From Rapana venosa (Eukaryota; Mollusca; Gastropoda; Neogastropoda; Muricidae), in the NCBI GenBank assembly GCA_028751875.1, contig CM054154.1, positions 54,709,470 to 54,773,469 of the forward strand: a DNA stretch of 64,000 nucleotides. Direction: 5' to 3'. Under the pieces are notes generated by a model, which worked only from the letters and a program-made list of their open reading frames with translations, made no database searches and was not told the DNA's origin. The position numbers and the translations under genes are program-made. Below, piece after piece: positions 1 through 11,976 of this stretch (position 1 is the stretch's first letter; each line of letters opens with the position of its first letter).

Positions 1-104
1 GATAAAGATGTTTTCATTAGTGTAATGTTGATGAATAACTGACAGATTCTGATGTAGTTGTAACAGGTAGTGATGTTTTAGTTAAGATGGAAGTAATGAC
101 TTGT

Positions 105-171
105 TATGTTTAATAATAATAATAAATGGAACTTATATAGCGCTATATCTTGCAAAGACAAATCAAAGCGC
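105..171 (-). repeat. LINE/SINE 3'-tail fragment with (TAA)n
   Basis: A short TAATAATAATAA stretch is followed by the conserved tail seen at about eight places in this window: ATGGAA, TATATAGCGCTATAT, CTTGCAA, then CAAATCAAAGCGC. In this orientation the element's 3' end lies to the left. Nothing upstream of the tail is kept, so this is a severely 5'-truncated copy of either the L2-like LINE or a SINE that shares the tail. Confidence 0.75.
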
Positions 172-748
172 ATACATCCGATATGTTTCAGCTCCTTCTT
201 CACCTTTAGATACCTTAGTTGGTCCTAGGTGTGAGTCCCCCATTAGAGTGGATGAAATCCCCAGTAAATGTTTGATAGACAGTGGTTCACAGATAACCAT
301 TAGTGATCCATTTTTAGGCAGCAACTTTCTATATTCCTTTGGAGGAATTGGGAAGTCAGCCTTAGTCTATATTCATCCCAAAGCCAATGTGACCAGAGCA
401 TCGGAGCATATTTTGAATCACCAGCATGTGTTAGATTCCATATCCCCTGATGCTCCTAAATTCATCCTGGGTGATTTTAACAACTGTCCACTCAGTAAAA
501 TGCTGAAGAATTGTGAACAGTAGGTGACCTGCCCCACAGGCATAAATAAGACCCTCAAGTTGTTCTATGGGACTGTAGCAGGTGCATATAAATCACTACC
601 GTTGCCTCCCCTGGGTTCATCTGACCATAACTGTATTCTTCTAGCACCCATGTACCAGTCAGTGTTTCAGCGCCTTCATCCCAAAGTCAGGACCACCAAA
701 AAACTGACTGCCAATAGCATAGCTAGTCTGCAAGGCTGCTTTGATTGC

Positions 749-1762
749 TTGACTTATGCCTCTTGGTTCCTTGGGGAACATAGGGCTGCAACAACACCCC
801 TCCAACGAACTCGGTTTTGGGAGATCCTCTTCAGCTCGGCCCATGTCATTCCGGCTGCCTTCGTTTCTTCAACACTTCTGCGCCAGGTCTGTTTTGGTCG
901 ACCGACTTTCCGCTTCCCTTGTGGATTCCAGTCAAGGGCCTGACTGGTGACACTTGACGCAGGCTTGCGGAGTGTATGGTCGATCCATCCCCACTTCCTT
1001 TGTTTAATGATGGACTCGATTGGGGTTTGTCTGGTCCTGTCCCACAGTTGTTTGTTGGATATGACTTCCGGCCACCTGATGTTGAGGATGTACCTGAGGC
1101 ATTTGTTGGTAAAAGACTGGAGTTTGTGGGTGTTGGTTTTTGTTACCCGCCAGGTTTCTGAGCCATAAAGTAGGACTGATTTGACATTGGTGTTGTAGAT
1201 CCGAAGCTTATTTTGAAATGAGAGGGCTGTTGACCTCCAAATTGGCCGAAGGGTGTTGAAGGCGTGACGGGCTTTGTTGATTGGGCACTTGATGTCTTCA
1301 TCTGTTCCCCCATCTTTACTGACGACATTGCCCAGGTAAATAAACTTGGTGACTTCTTTGATGGTTTCTTGCTGCAGTCGCACTGGGTCATGTGTTTTGT
1401 TGTTCACCCTCATGACCTCCGTCTTCCCGATGTTGATTTGGAGGCCAGTCTTTTCAGCTTCGTCAGCAACACGACAAAGCTTCTCTTGTGCGTCTTGTTG
1501 CCTGTGGGAGAGAAGGCTGATGTCGTCTGCGAAGTCCAGGTCTTCCAGCTGCTTCATGAGGGTCCACTGTATGCTGGTTCTCCTGCCTGCTGTGGCTTGC
1601 CGCATTATCCAGTCAACCACCAACAGGAAGATGGTTGGCGACAACAGACAGCCCTGATGAACACCGTTCTGTATGGAGAAGGCTTCCGTCAGTTTCCCTT
1701 CATGGATGACTTGACATAGCTTGATATAGCTGCTGGATGATGGTGATGAACTTTGGTGCAAA
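749..1762 (-). mobile_element. 5'-truncated LINE (RTE/L1-type RT) inserted in the Rex1-like LINE
   Basis: The minus strand carries a clean reading frame from about 1,766 down to the stop at 754, covering the second half of a reverse transcriptase: a GVHQGCLLSP block, DLDFADDISLL with the catalytic ADD, then KTEVMR and IYLGN, and a C-terminal GRPKQTWRR region. The N-terminal endonuclease is missing, so it is 5'-truncated. The Rex1-like frame resumes correctly on the far side (GCF-D-CTDW), and GATTGC occurs at both edges (743-748 and 1,763-1,768), a plausible 6-bp target duplication. A related C-terminal fragment lies at 48,566-48,805. Confidence 0.8.
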
Positions 1763-1766
1763 GATT
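754..1766 (-). pseudogene. Reverse transcriptase C-terminal half, open but truncated
   Basis: About 335 codons without a stop. Visible motifs are the RT block with QGCLLSP, the catalytic FADD followed by ISLLSH, a KTE motif and a thumb/C-terminal region with YGSETW, CLRYILNIRW and GRPKQTWRR. It would prime DNA synthesis in a LINE, but the endonuclease and RT palm motif A are absent, so it is non-functional. The open frame suggests a fairly young copy. The first in-frame start lies within a few bases of the insertion junction and has no biological meaning. Confidence 0.75.
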
Positions 1767-2517
1767 GCACTGACTGGGATGTTTTACAACGTGTGTTCTG
1801 ATTTGAATGAATTAACTGATGTTATTTCATCCTATATTTCATTTTGTGTCAGTAGTGTTATTCCAACAAAGGCCATAACTATTTACCCTAGTAATAAACC
1901 TTGGGTTACAAGGATCTAAAACGTGTATTAAACAAAAAGAAAGTAGTATTTTACACAGGCACAGAAGAACAAAAGAAACAAGTGAATAAAGAAGTTAAAG
2001 CTGCTGTTGCACAAGGCTAGATGTGACTATAGAAATAAGATAGAAGACAAGTTTGCAGGGAACAATTTTTGTGCTGCCTGGCAGGGAATAAAAAATATGT
2101 CAGCAGTAAACATGGTAGCTGCTCCACATAGGTCGAAGATTAGTCTCCAGGGGGTCAGTGACAACAACTTACCAGACCATTTAAATGCATTTTTTACTCG
2201 AAAAGCATGATTTTTCCATTAAATAAATGGCCTGAAGCAATCTCTACCCTTTGAGAATAGCGTCGATGTTGATGAAACAGTTATTTGTAAACACTTCAAG
2301 GCAATTAATAATCAACAAATCTCTGGACCAGATGGCATATGCAGCAGAACCCTTAAGTTCTGCACTACTGAGCTTGCCAACGTCTTTCAGCACCTCTTCC
2401 AAGCCTTGCTGGACACTCGCCAGATACCAGTTATTTGGAAGACTTCCAATGTAATACCTCTTCCAAAGAAATCAAATCCTTCTCGGCCTAACGATTTCAG
2501 ACCTGTAGCTCTCACAT

Positions 2518-5321
2518 AAGTAAGATGGACTGATGATGGACATGTACTCTACTATAGTGGTGAATTAGACAAGCACACCAGTGGCGTAGGCTTCCTTGTC
2601 AACAAGAACATCAAAAAGTCAGTGCTCGGATGCTGCCCAGTAACCAGTAGACTTATAACCATCCACCTCAAAGCAGCCCCTTTCAACATCACGGTGGTAC
2701 AAGCTTATGTGCCAACATCAGAACATGATGATGAAGTAGTAGAGGAATTTTACATGGAGCTCCAGGGCATCATCGACAAAGTTAACAAAACAGACATCGT
2801 AATTATTCAAGGAGACTGGAATGCTAAGGTGGGTGCTGATGCACTGAAAGACCGGAGCAAATTCTGTGGACCCTCCTGTAATACAGCTACTAATGAAAGA
2901 GGACTCAGACTACTGGAATTTGCCAGCTACAACGACATGGTGCTTGCAAACACCCTTGGAGAACACAAGGTATCCTGACACTGGACGTGGCATGCACCTA
3001 ATGGAACCCATCACAACCAGATTGATTACATACTGGTACAAAACCAGTTCAGATCTGGCATCAACAGACCCAAGACGAGGACATTTCCAGGTGCAGACAT
3101 GGGCAGTGACCACGACCTGGTGCTCTTGAACTTAAAAATCCAGCTGAAAAGATCAACAAGCCTAAGAACATCAAGCTGAAATTTACCCTAGAAAGATTGA
3201 AGGACCCTACCATTACAAAAGCCTTCCAGGCAAAAAGAGGTGGAAAATTTGCTGCACTGATTACACTTGATAAAGATGCAGAGACAATAACCAACAGTTT
3301 CAATGCAGTGATGACGGAAACAGCAAAGGAGCTACTTGGCAAGCACCGCCAGAAAAAAACCCATGGATCACAGATAAAATCCTGGATATGTGTGATAAAT
3401 GAAGTAAATTGAAGAGTGTCAAGTACACAACAGGAGCAGGGGAATACAGAGAGATCAGCAAAAAGATCAAGAAAGACATGACAAAGGCCAAAGAAGAATG
3501 GATTGAGAAACAATGTTCAGATATTGAAGAAAATTTGACCAAGAACAACAGCAAAAGAGCCTATCAAATTGTGAAAGAGCTCACACCGCAGAAACAGACA
3601 AGAATCACCAGCATCGAAGACAAAGACGGAGACTGCCTCACAGAGGAAAAAGATATCATTAACAGATGGACAGAGTACTGTTCAGAGCTCTACAACCATC
3701 AGACACAAGGTGACCCCAGTGTACTTACAAGTCAGGACTCGTCAGAAGATGATGACTTTCCCATCCTTCTTGAAGAGGTTGAGGCAGCAATCAAATCACT
3801 GAAAAATGGGAAAGCTGCAGGCATTGACAACATCCCAGCAGAGCTGATCAAATACAGCGGAGGGGGGGGGGGGGGGAAGTGACAGACATCCTCCCAAGAA
3901 TTTGCAACAAGATCTGGCAGACTGGAGAGTGGCCAACACCTTGGAACCAATCACTTATCATCATGCTCCCCAAGAAAGGCAATCTACAGAAATGCCAAAA
4001 CTATCGAACAATCAGCCTCATAAGTAATGCCAGTAAAGTGATGTTAAAAGTCATCTTGAACAGACTAAAGCCACGGGCAGAAAAGATCATCGCTGAAGAA
4101 CAGGCAGGCTTCTGCCCAAACAGAAGCACCACAGAACAAATATTCAACCTGCGAGTTCTGTGTGAGAAATACAGCCAGCACCAACAGAAACTATACCACG
4201 TCTTCATAGACTTCAAAAAGGCGTTTGACCGTGTATGGCACGACGCATTATGGGCCACCATGAAGAAAAACAACATGGGACAAAAGATCATCCAGACTAT
4301 CAAAGAGCTATACACAAAGCCACCAGCGCAGTGTTTTCCAAGGCATAGTTGGAGAGTGGTTCCATACCTCAGTGGGAGTTCGTCAAGGCTGTCTCCTATC
4401 GCCAACACTGTTTAATGTCTTCCTTGAGCGCATAATGACTGATGCCTTAGAAGATCACACTGGAACAGTCAGTATTGGAGGGCAGATAATCACAAACCTC
4501 AGGTTTGCTGATGACATCGACGGACTTGCAGGAAATGAAGAGGAACTAGCCAACCTAGTGTACCACCTGGACAAAACATCCTCCAGATATGGCATGGAGA
4601 TCAGTGCCGAAAAAACAAAACTCATGACAGTGTCCAGCCAAACACTACCAAAATCAAAGTCAGTGGAAAAGAACTTGAGGTTGTAGATCGCTTCAAGTAC
4701 CTTGGAGCTATTATTAGTGAAGAAGGTTCAAAAACCGAAATCCTCGCAAGAGTTGCACAAACAATAGCAGCAATGGCAAAGCACAAGACTGTCTGGAAAG
4801 ACCGAAACATCTCTCTCAGGACCAAGGTCAAGCTACTGCATGCATTAGTCATCTCTACATATCTGTATGCGTGCGAATCCTGGACATTGAATGCAGATCT
4901 ACAAAGGAGGATCCAGGCTCTAGAGATGAGATGCCTCAGAAGACTCCTTGGCATTTCATACATGGACCACACTACCAACAACGAAGTCCTACAAACCATC
5001 ACCCAACAAGTAAAGCGCTACGAAAACCTGCTCACCACAGTCAAGAAAAAGAAGCTCAGATGGTACGGACATGTGACTAGATCAGATGGGCTGTTCAAGA
5101 CCATACTGCAGGGAACAGTGCAGGGGAAGAGAAGGTGAGGCAGACAGAGGAAGAAATGGGCAGACAACATCACTGAATGGACAGGGAAGAGCTTCTCCAC
5201 AACCCAGGCACTTGCACACAACCCCCGCAAATGGAGCCAGCTAGTGCAACGTTCGTCAATGCAGTGCCCCTACGACCCCTGAGGGGGTTATGGGAGCAGA
5301 TGAGATGAGATCAGATGAGCC
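2518..5321 (+). mobile_element. LINE (EN + RT) inserted in the Rex1-like LINE, 7-bp TSD
   Basis: A 2.8-kb non-LTR retrotransposon flanked by CTCACAT at 2,511-2,517 and 5,322-5,328. Removing it restores the host LINE's PVALTS/LVMKT frame. It holds an endonuclease (GDWNAKVG near 2,813-2,838, QIDYILV near 3,018, SDHDLVLL near 3,106), a linker, and RT with NYRTISLISN, VFIDFKKAFDRVWH and LRFADDIDGL. It ends in a C-terminal LYACESW/RRLLGI/RWYGHVTR region and a GATGA-rich tail. Several frameshifts and a G(15) run at 3,862-3,876 break it. The family matches 10,888-13,303 and 20,160-20,812. Confidence 0.9.
3409..4686 (+). pseudogene. LINE reverse transcriptase, frameshifted
   Basis: The RT runs through several pieces: 3,409-3,882 (linker plus LKNGKAAGIDNIPAELIKYS, ending in the G run), 3,879-4,415 (motifs through VFIDFKKAFDRVWH) and 4,372-4,686 (GVRQGCLLSPTLF, FADDIDG, EKTKL). 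The break at 3,862-3,876 is an expanded G tract encoding glycines where the family continues into the next RT block. A second break is near 4,330-4,372. The catalytic ADD is intact but the enzyme cannot be made as one chain. Confidence 0.8.
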
Positions 5322-5850
5322 CTCACATCCCTTGTGATGAAAACATTAGAAAATATCTAAAATCTCTCATTCTTTCCGCTACAGAGAAAGATCTTGACCC
5401 ACTACAGTTTGCCTACAGGACAGGACGAGGTGTCGAAGATGCCAAACTGTTTATTTTGAACAAGTTGTACAACCACTTAGAAGCACCTGACTCTCGTGCC
5501 CCAATATTGTTTGCTGACTTTAGTTCAGCTTTGAATACAATGTAGCCTCATGTTCTCGTTCACAAAATACATTCAAAATTTGATGTAGACTATCAACTTG
5601 TTGTTGGCTGATGGAATTTTTAACTAACAGACTGCAGCGCGTTTTTGCCATCAAAATATCTTCGTTGGTTAGATTTACCTGTACGGGTTCTCCACAGGGT
5701 TGCGTTCTCTTGCCTTTTCTGTACATTCTATACACAGATGATTGCAGAAGCAGCTATGAAAATTCCTTTCTTGTAAAATTTGCCGATGAAAGTGCTCTTT
5801 TTTTCTCTTATCTGGATCTGTTCAAAACCATGGTTCAGTCCTCAACGTCG

Positions 5851-6216
5851 TTGATTTTTTATTGATTTTTATTTATTTATTCTTTTATATCGAGAATTAT
5901 GGAATAGGCACTCATGTGCTTTTTTTTACATCCTGTCCCCGTGTGTATGCGGTTTTGTAAATTTTGTCAATTGTTTCCACCGGCTTACAATGGCCTACTC
6001 TTCCGAAAAACGGAACAGGATTTAACGTGTGCCCAAGACGTTTTGAATGCGTTCGAACACGGGGTCTCGGTTTCTAGTCTCATCGGAAGGACTTTGACAT
6101 TCAGTTCGATTTTTTTGTCAAACTGGGAAGAAAGGGCGAGGCTGGGAATCGAACCCAGATCCTCACGGTTAACTTGTTGGCAGGCAAACGTCTTAACCAT
6201 CATGCCACTTTCCCTT
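5851..6216 (-). mobile_element. SINE B, tRNA-derived, minus orientation
   Basis: The right end (6,140-6,213) is the reverse complement of a tRNA-like head: a GGTTAAGACG stretch and a B-box GGTTCGATTCC. The body has the conserved blocks also found at 32,757-32,970 and 56,237-56,560 (GGCCTACTCTTCCGAAAA, GACAAAATTTACAAAACCGC, GCACATGAGTGCTTATTCC). It interrupts the Rex1-like RT between FKTMVQSS and WCDEVYLKLN. The 3' end is T/A-rich and lacks the hairpin tail seen in two other copies. Confidence 0.8.
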
Positions 6217-6867
6217 TGGTGTGATGAGGTGTATCTGAAGCTAAATGTTTCTAAAACTAAAGATCTTTCTATCATTTTCAGAAGATTGGTCACACTTCTG
6301 ACATGTTACCATCCATAGTCAAGAAGTTGGAAACGTTTCCAAGTACAAGTATCTGGGAACTATTTTTGATCCCAAACTAAACTGGGATGCTGACACTGAT
6401 GCTTTTGTCAAAAAGGGACAACAACGGATGTATTTTCTAAGGCAGCTGAACTCATTTTTTGTTGACAAAAAGATTCTTTCTTTGTTCTACAAGTCCTACA
6501 TAAAGAGTGTTCTAAGTTTTGCTTTCATCTGTTGGTACAACAACCTTAGTGTTAAAAACAACAAGTCTTCGGAGAATTGTTAGAATCTGCTCAAAAATAA
6601 TTGGAGAAGAACAAAGAGGTCTCAAGCCGTACTGCGATCAGCAGCTTGTGCACAAAGCGACTGCCATCTTGGCTGATCCTTCCCATGCTATATCTTCGGA
6701 ATTTCAGTTGTTGCCTTCAGGACGCCGTTTTCGGTGCTCCAACAGTAAAACAAATAGAAAAAGAAATTCTTTTGTTCCAGTAGTAATTCGAATGATAAAT
6801 TCAAAACAGCACTGACCAAACAGTTTTACATTACCCGATATACCTTCCTGATTGTCAAGTGCGTGTG

Positions 6868-6962
6868 TGTGTCAAAGTCAAAGTCAAACTTTCATTTTTA
6901 GATGGTACATTGAATAAGCAGTGCATTTGCTTTTTTTCATCAAGCCATCTATCTAAAGAAAA
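6868..6962 (+). repeat. ~90-bp repeat 'R90', copy 1
   Basis: GTGTGTGTC then AAAGTCAAAGTCAA, a block around AGATGGTACATTGAATAAGC, then GCATTTGC and CATCAAGCCATCTATCTA. The same order of blocks recurs at 7,770-7,868, 9,127-9,214 and, inverted and degenerate, at 30,700-30,870. Each copy sits beside a (TG)n or (TC)n run. It is not coding and I do not recognise the family. Confidence 0.7.
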
Positions 6963-7700
<738 letters not shown>

Positions 7701-7769
7701 CATGAAAATAAGTGTGTGTGTAAGTTGTTTTTTTTTTTTACTGGTTAATGTCATTATGGTGTGTGTGCA

Positions 7770-7868
7770 CGCGCGCGTCAAGTCAAGTCAAGTCAAGTTT
7801 TTATTTCCAAATGGTACGTTGAATAAGCAGTGCATTTGCTTTTCTTCTTCAAGCCATCTATCTAGGAA
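7770..7868 (+). repeat. R90 repeat, copy 2
   Basis: Preceded by GTGTGTGCACGCGCGCG, then (TCAAG)4, then the block AATGGTACGTTGAATAAGC and GCCATCTATCTAGGAAC. Same family as 6,868-6,962 and 9,127-9,214. Confidence 0.7.
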
Positions 7869-9060
7869 CAAAAAAACAACTTGATCAATATTATCTAACT
7901 ACATTATTACCATAACCAAAAAATTAAACGCAAACTAACTCCAAAAGAAAAATAGAAACAGAGAACAAAAAGAAAGAAAAACACACAACACACGGGACCA
8001 AAAACAAAACACAAAAACCTCAACAAAGAAAATTCACTCCCCCCCCCCCCCACCCCCAACAAGAAAAAATACACTGCATAACTCGTAAACACATTCACGC
8101 GCGCACACGCACACACACGCACACGCACACGCAACGCAATATAACACAACACAACATAACCCATCCCAACACAACACACACAATACACACACACACATTC
8201 ATACACATACTCACGTACATACACGCACACATTTGTACTCACTTAGATTTGGATTACAAGAAAATGAGAGAAAAAAAAGTAAAATATCAAACAAAATATA
8301 TCAGGTTACAATATTACCCATTTCATTGTCATACTTTATAATTTATGACAACCAACACACAAAAAGTCATGAACCCCCTTCCCCAAAAACCCCAAAACAA
8401 ACAAAAGAATCAAACAAGGAAACAAGCAGAACAAAGCACCCCCCCCCCCCCCCAAAAGAACACTAAACAAAAACATCATCAAAAACAAAAACAAAAAACA
8501 TCCCCAACAAACAAACAAAAAGAAGAAAATACTATGCATCCATACCTAACTGCATCGACAATACTGTCAGCAATTACATCCCTCCTCTCTTCTCAACATG
8601 CATGAACAATTATTCATATGCGTTCATGTTCTTAAAGTAGTACTTTTCAACAATTAAAACACATATTCAATACCAATTGAACATCAAAGATCAGACAAAT
8701 AATTCGATAATAATGATTACTATAATCTGATACAATAATAATGATAATTACCCATCACCACTAAAAATAATAATACAGTAATAACAAAAAAGTAATGGAA
8801 AAAGGCAAAAGGGGGGGGGGGGGTGTTATCGGTAGGAAGGTAAGAAAACAAGCCAACATACAGAAAAGTTAAAAGAAAAAGTATACAAACAAACAAACTA
8901 GTGTACTGCATCTATGAATCCCTACATAATGAAAGAAAAAAGACAAACCAAGGCCCACAACTAACTAGACTGTCAAACCAAAACAATAAAAATTATAATG
9001 GTACTAACAATCCCATCACTAAGAATAACAAAAACAACATCCATAACAAAATCTATTGAA
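7869..9060. other. A+C-skewed noncoding stretch with C and G runs
   Basis: A/C-rich on the + strand, with C(12) at 8,039-8,050, C(15) at 8,439-8,453 and G(13) at 8,811-8,823. There are degenerate ACAC and AAAC repeats and some ordinary AT-rich sequence at 8,560-8,800. No exon, RNA gene or transposon protein can be seen. Confidence 0.65.
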
Positions 9061-9132
9061 CTGGGCATGCACGTGCGTGCGTGCGTGCGTGCGTGCGCAC
9101 GCGTGCGTGTGTGTGCGTGTGTGTGTGTGAAG
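9061..9132. repeat. (GTGC)n/(TG)n microsatellite
   Basis: Tetranucleotide GTGC repeats pass into TG repeats immediately before R90 copy 3. Confidence 0.9.
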
Positions 9133-9214
9133 TCAAGTCAATTTTTTATTTCCAGATGGTACATTGAATAAGCAATGCATTTGCTTTTTTCATCAAGCCA
9201 TCTATCTAAGAACA
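9127..9214 (+). repeat. R90 repeat, copy 3
   Basis: AAGTCAAGTCAA, then AGATGGTACATTGAATAAGC, GCATTTGC and CATCAAGCCATCTATCTAAG. It is the copy closest in wording to copy 1. Confidence 0.7.
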
Positions 9215-9337
9215 CATTTCTTAATGATAACACTGAAATACTACATTATTGCAACCAATAAATTGTACCAGGGAAAAGAAGAAAACCAATAAAATAATAC
9301 AATGGAAAATATAAATTACACACACATACATAACACA

Positions 9338-9958
<621 letters not shown>

Positions 9959-9973
9959 TTATTTATAAAACCA

Positions 9974-10111
9974 GTGGATCAGTGGTCTAGAGGTAACGCG
10001 CCTGTCTAGAAAGCGAAAAGTCCGGGTCTGAAGTGTGCGGCGGTTCGTACCCCGTTTGGACCGGAAAATTTTCCCCCATCCATTAGACCATGAGTGGTGG
10101 TCTGGGCGCTA

Positions 10112-10142
<31 letters not shown>

Positions 10143-10439
10143 CGTGTGTTACACGTAATTATTTAGCGCACGTAAAAGAACCCACGGCAACAAGAGAGTT
10201 GCCCCTGGCAAAATTCTTAGAAAAAAGCCACTCTGATAGGGAAACAAAATACAGTTGCAGACATGAAAAAGAAAAAAATGGGTGGCGCTGCGCTTGTGGC
10301 GACGCGCACTCCCGCTCTTTCCGGGGAGAGCAGCCCGAATTTCACGGAGAGAAATCTGCCGTGACTTAAAGTGGTATGAAATGAAATCTGAGGCTTTGAT
10401 TTGTTGCTTTACAAGATTCAGCGCTATATAAATTCCATA

Positions 10440-10483
<44 letters not shown>
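9974..10483 (+). mobile_element. SINE A, complete tRNA-derived SINE with 15-bp TSD
   Basis: The element is bounded by TTATTTATAAAACCA at 9,959-9,973 and 10,484-10,498. The head has a pol III A-box-like TGGTCTAGAGG (9,983-9,993) and a B box GGTTCGTACCC (10,042-10,052). The body carries the blocks GAGACGATAAACCGAGGTCCC, AAGAACCCACGGCAACAAG and GAGAAATCTGCCGTG. The 3' end is the LINE-type tail (TTTGATTTGTTGC, ACAAGATTCAGCGC, TATATAAATTCCATA) followed by (ATT)n at 10,440-10,487. Other copies: 14,505-14,878 (minus) and 31,327-31,700 (plus, decayed). Confidence 0.92.
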
Positions 10484-10488
<5 letters not shown>

Positions 10489-10498
10489 TATAAAACCA

Positions 10499-10716
10499 AA
10501 CAATGTGGGGCTCGCTACCCGAATGTGATGGCCATTAAAATGGCACACAGCAGATGACATCAATCTTCATCTTTTTACTGTTTGCGACTTTGTTTTCTTC
10601 ATTTTATTGTTTCGCAGGTTGTTTGTTGTTGTTTTGGTTTTTAATTTTTTTTGGTCTCCTTCCTCTCCTAAGATAACAATGACATCAATATATAAAAAAA
10701 AAGTGATGATATTCCA
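10499..10716. other. Unassigned noncoding sequence
   Basis: T-rich sequence between the SINE A target duplication and the small ORF at 10,717. Nothing recognisable. Confidence 0.4.
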
Positions 10717-10887
10717 ATGATGCGACCCACAACTCGCTCTATGAGTTCCCAAAGCCTGTGCAAGGAGACAATACAGTTTACCAAAGACTCCTGCCAGATT
10801 ACATGTGAGGCTATTCATGCTAACTTGTCTTTATGGCGATTTGTATTGTATGAAAGGTACTGTGGGCAATACCAGCCTCGAAATATT

Positions 10888-10888
10888 C

Positions 10889-10940
<52 letters not shown>

Positions 10941-10957
10941 CATCATCATCAGTCCCG
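10888..10957. repeat. (CAT)n microsatellite = LINE 3' tail
   Basis: About 60 bases of CAT repeats lie exactly at the 3' end of the minus-strand LINE, next to its target duplication. Confidence 0.9.
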
Positions 10958-11580
10958 TGACCTTGGCGGTCGTGGAGGAGACACGAAAGACGATGCCGTG
11001 GTAGCCTCCTCCATCCATCTCGGTCCTTGGCTCTGCGCAGTAGTGCCGAGTCATTCTCCTGGCCCATTCTCTGATGTTGCCCATCCATGACTTGTTCTGT
11101 CTTCCCCTCTTTCTGCCACTTCGAGTGTTCCCTGCAGTACTGTTTTTGGGCAGTGTTGTGGCGGGTGACGGGGCCGAACCATGTCAGCTTTTTCTTCTTG
11201 ACGATGGTGAGAAGGGGTTCTGTGGACCTGCCACCATGTTTATTTGACTCTTGACAAATTCATTGGTCTTCGTTCCTCCAGGATATGCCCAGCAGTTTTC
11301 TATGGCATTTTGTTTCGAATGACTGGATTCGCTTTGTTGTTTCAGCAGTCAATGTCCAGGTTTCACTTCATACAGCAGGATAGTCTGAATTAGGGCTTTG
11401 TGTAGTTTTAAAGTTTGTTTGGGGAAAACTGATCTCTTTACTTTTCCATATGGGGGTGATTTTGTCATGGAAGATGTTGCCATGGCTAGTCTGGCTTTGA
11501 TTTCTGTCGTCGATCGCCCGTCCTTTGTGAGTGTAGCGCCAAGGTATTTAAAAGGTCTACCTCCTCCAGTTGCTGGCCGT

Positions 11581-11976
11581 TCATGTAAATTTTAGCAGTG
11601 GCGTTGCTCGTGCGTTCACAAGTACTTTACTTTTCTCCGAGCTCACCTCCATCCCATATGCTCCAGCTCTGTTCTCAAGTCTGGTCGTAAGATCTTGCAG
11701 CTCTGTGTTACTTCCGCCCATGAGGTAAATGTCATCGGCAAACCGCAAGTTGTTGGGGGTCTGCACCAATGAGATGGTAGAGTGGAAGTCATGGAGGGTC
11801 TCTCTCATAATGTTTTCCAAGAACACATTAAACAGGACTGGAGATAACAGGCATCCTTGTCGGACCCCAACTGGGTTTTGAAGTAGTCTCCGACCTGATT
11901 GTTCAGGAAGGACTGCACTGCTTGCGGTGTTGTATAGTGCTTGAATGGTTTGCACTAGTTCCTTCTTCAATGCCAA
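11581..11976 (-). pseudogene. LINE RT palm fragment
   Basis: This 131-codon open piece holds GVRQGCLLSPVLFNVF, RFADDIYLMG with the catalytic aspartates, and a following EKSKVL. It continues upstream in another frame (11,903-12,160, with FHNFIDLKKAFDRVG). The frame change lies near 11,950. Confidence 0.8.

Larger units (their letters stand above)
172..6830 (+). mobile_element. Rex1/CR1-like LINE, broken into four segments by insertions
   Basis: Segments 172-748, 1,763-2,517, 5,322-5,850 and 6,217-6,814 read as one non-LTR retrotransposon. The first has an AP-endonuclease end with an ILGDFN-type motif near 460-483 and SDHN near 620-632. The second has the linker and the start of reverse transcriptase (SGPDGI, then NDFRPVALT). 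The third continues with LQFAYRTGRG, ILFADFSSA, then a GSPQGCVLLP block and FADES in place of FADD. The last carries KYLGTIFDPKLNW and a C-terminal region ending in a stop at 6,812. Frames shift and stops occur, so it is dead. The clade call rests on overall pattern (PVALTS, EAPDS and LPSGRRFR motifs) and is moderately sure. The 3' end near 6,830-6,860 runs into the repeat at 6,868. Confidence 0.75.

Noticed and set aside
524..943. Plus-strand ORF at 524-943 as one gene
   Set aside because: It crosses the junction between the Rex1-like LINE and the inverse strand of the inserted LINE.
10891..10960. Poly-His, poly-Asn, poly-Ile or poly-Met tracts in open frames at 10.9, 13.9, 17.9, 27.0, 34.8 and 56.6 kb
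   Set aside because: They come from trinucleotide microsatellites with no conserved flanking protein.
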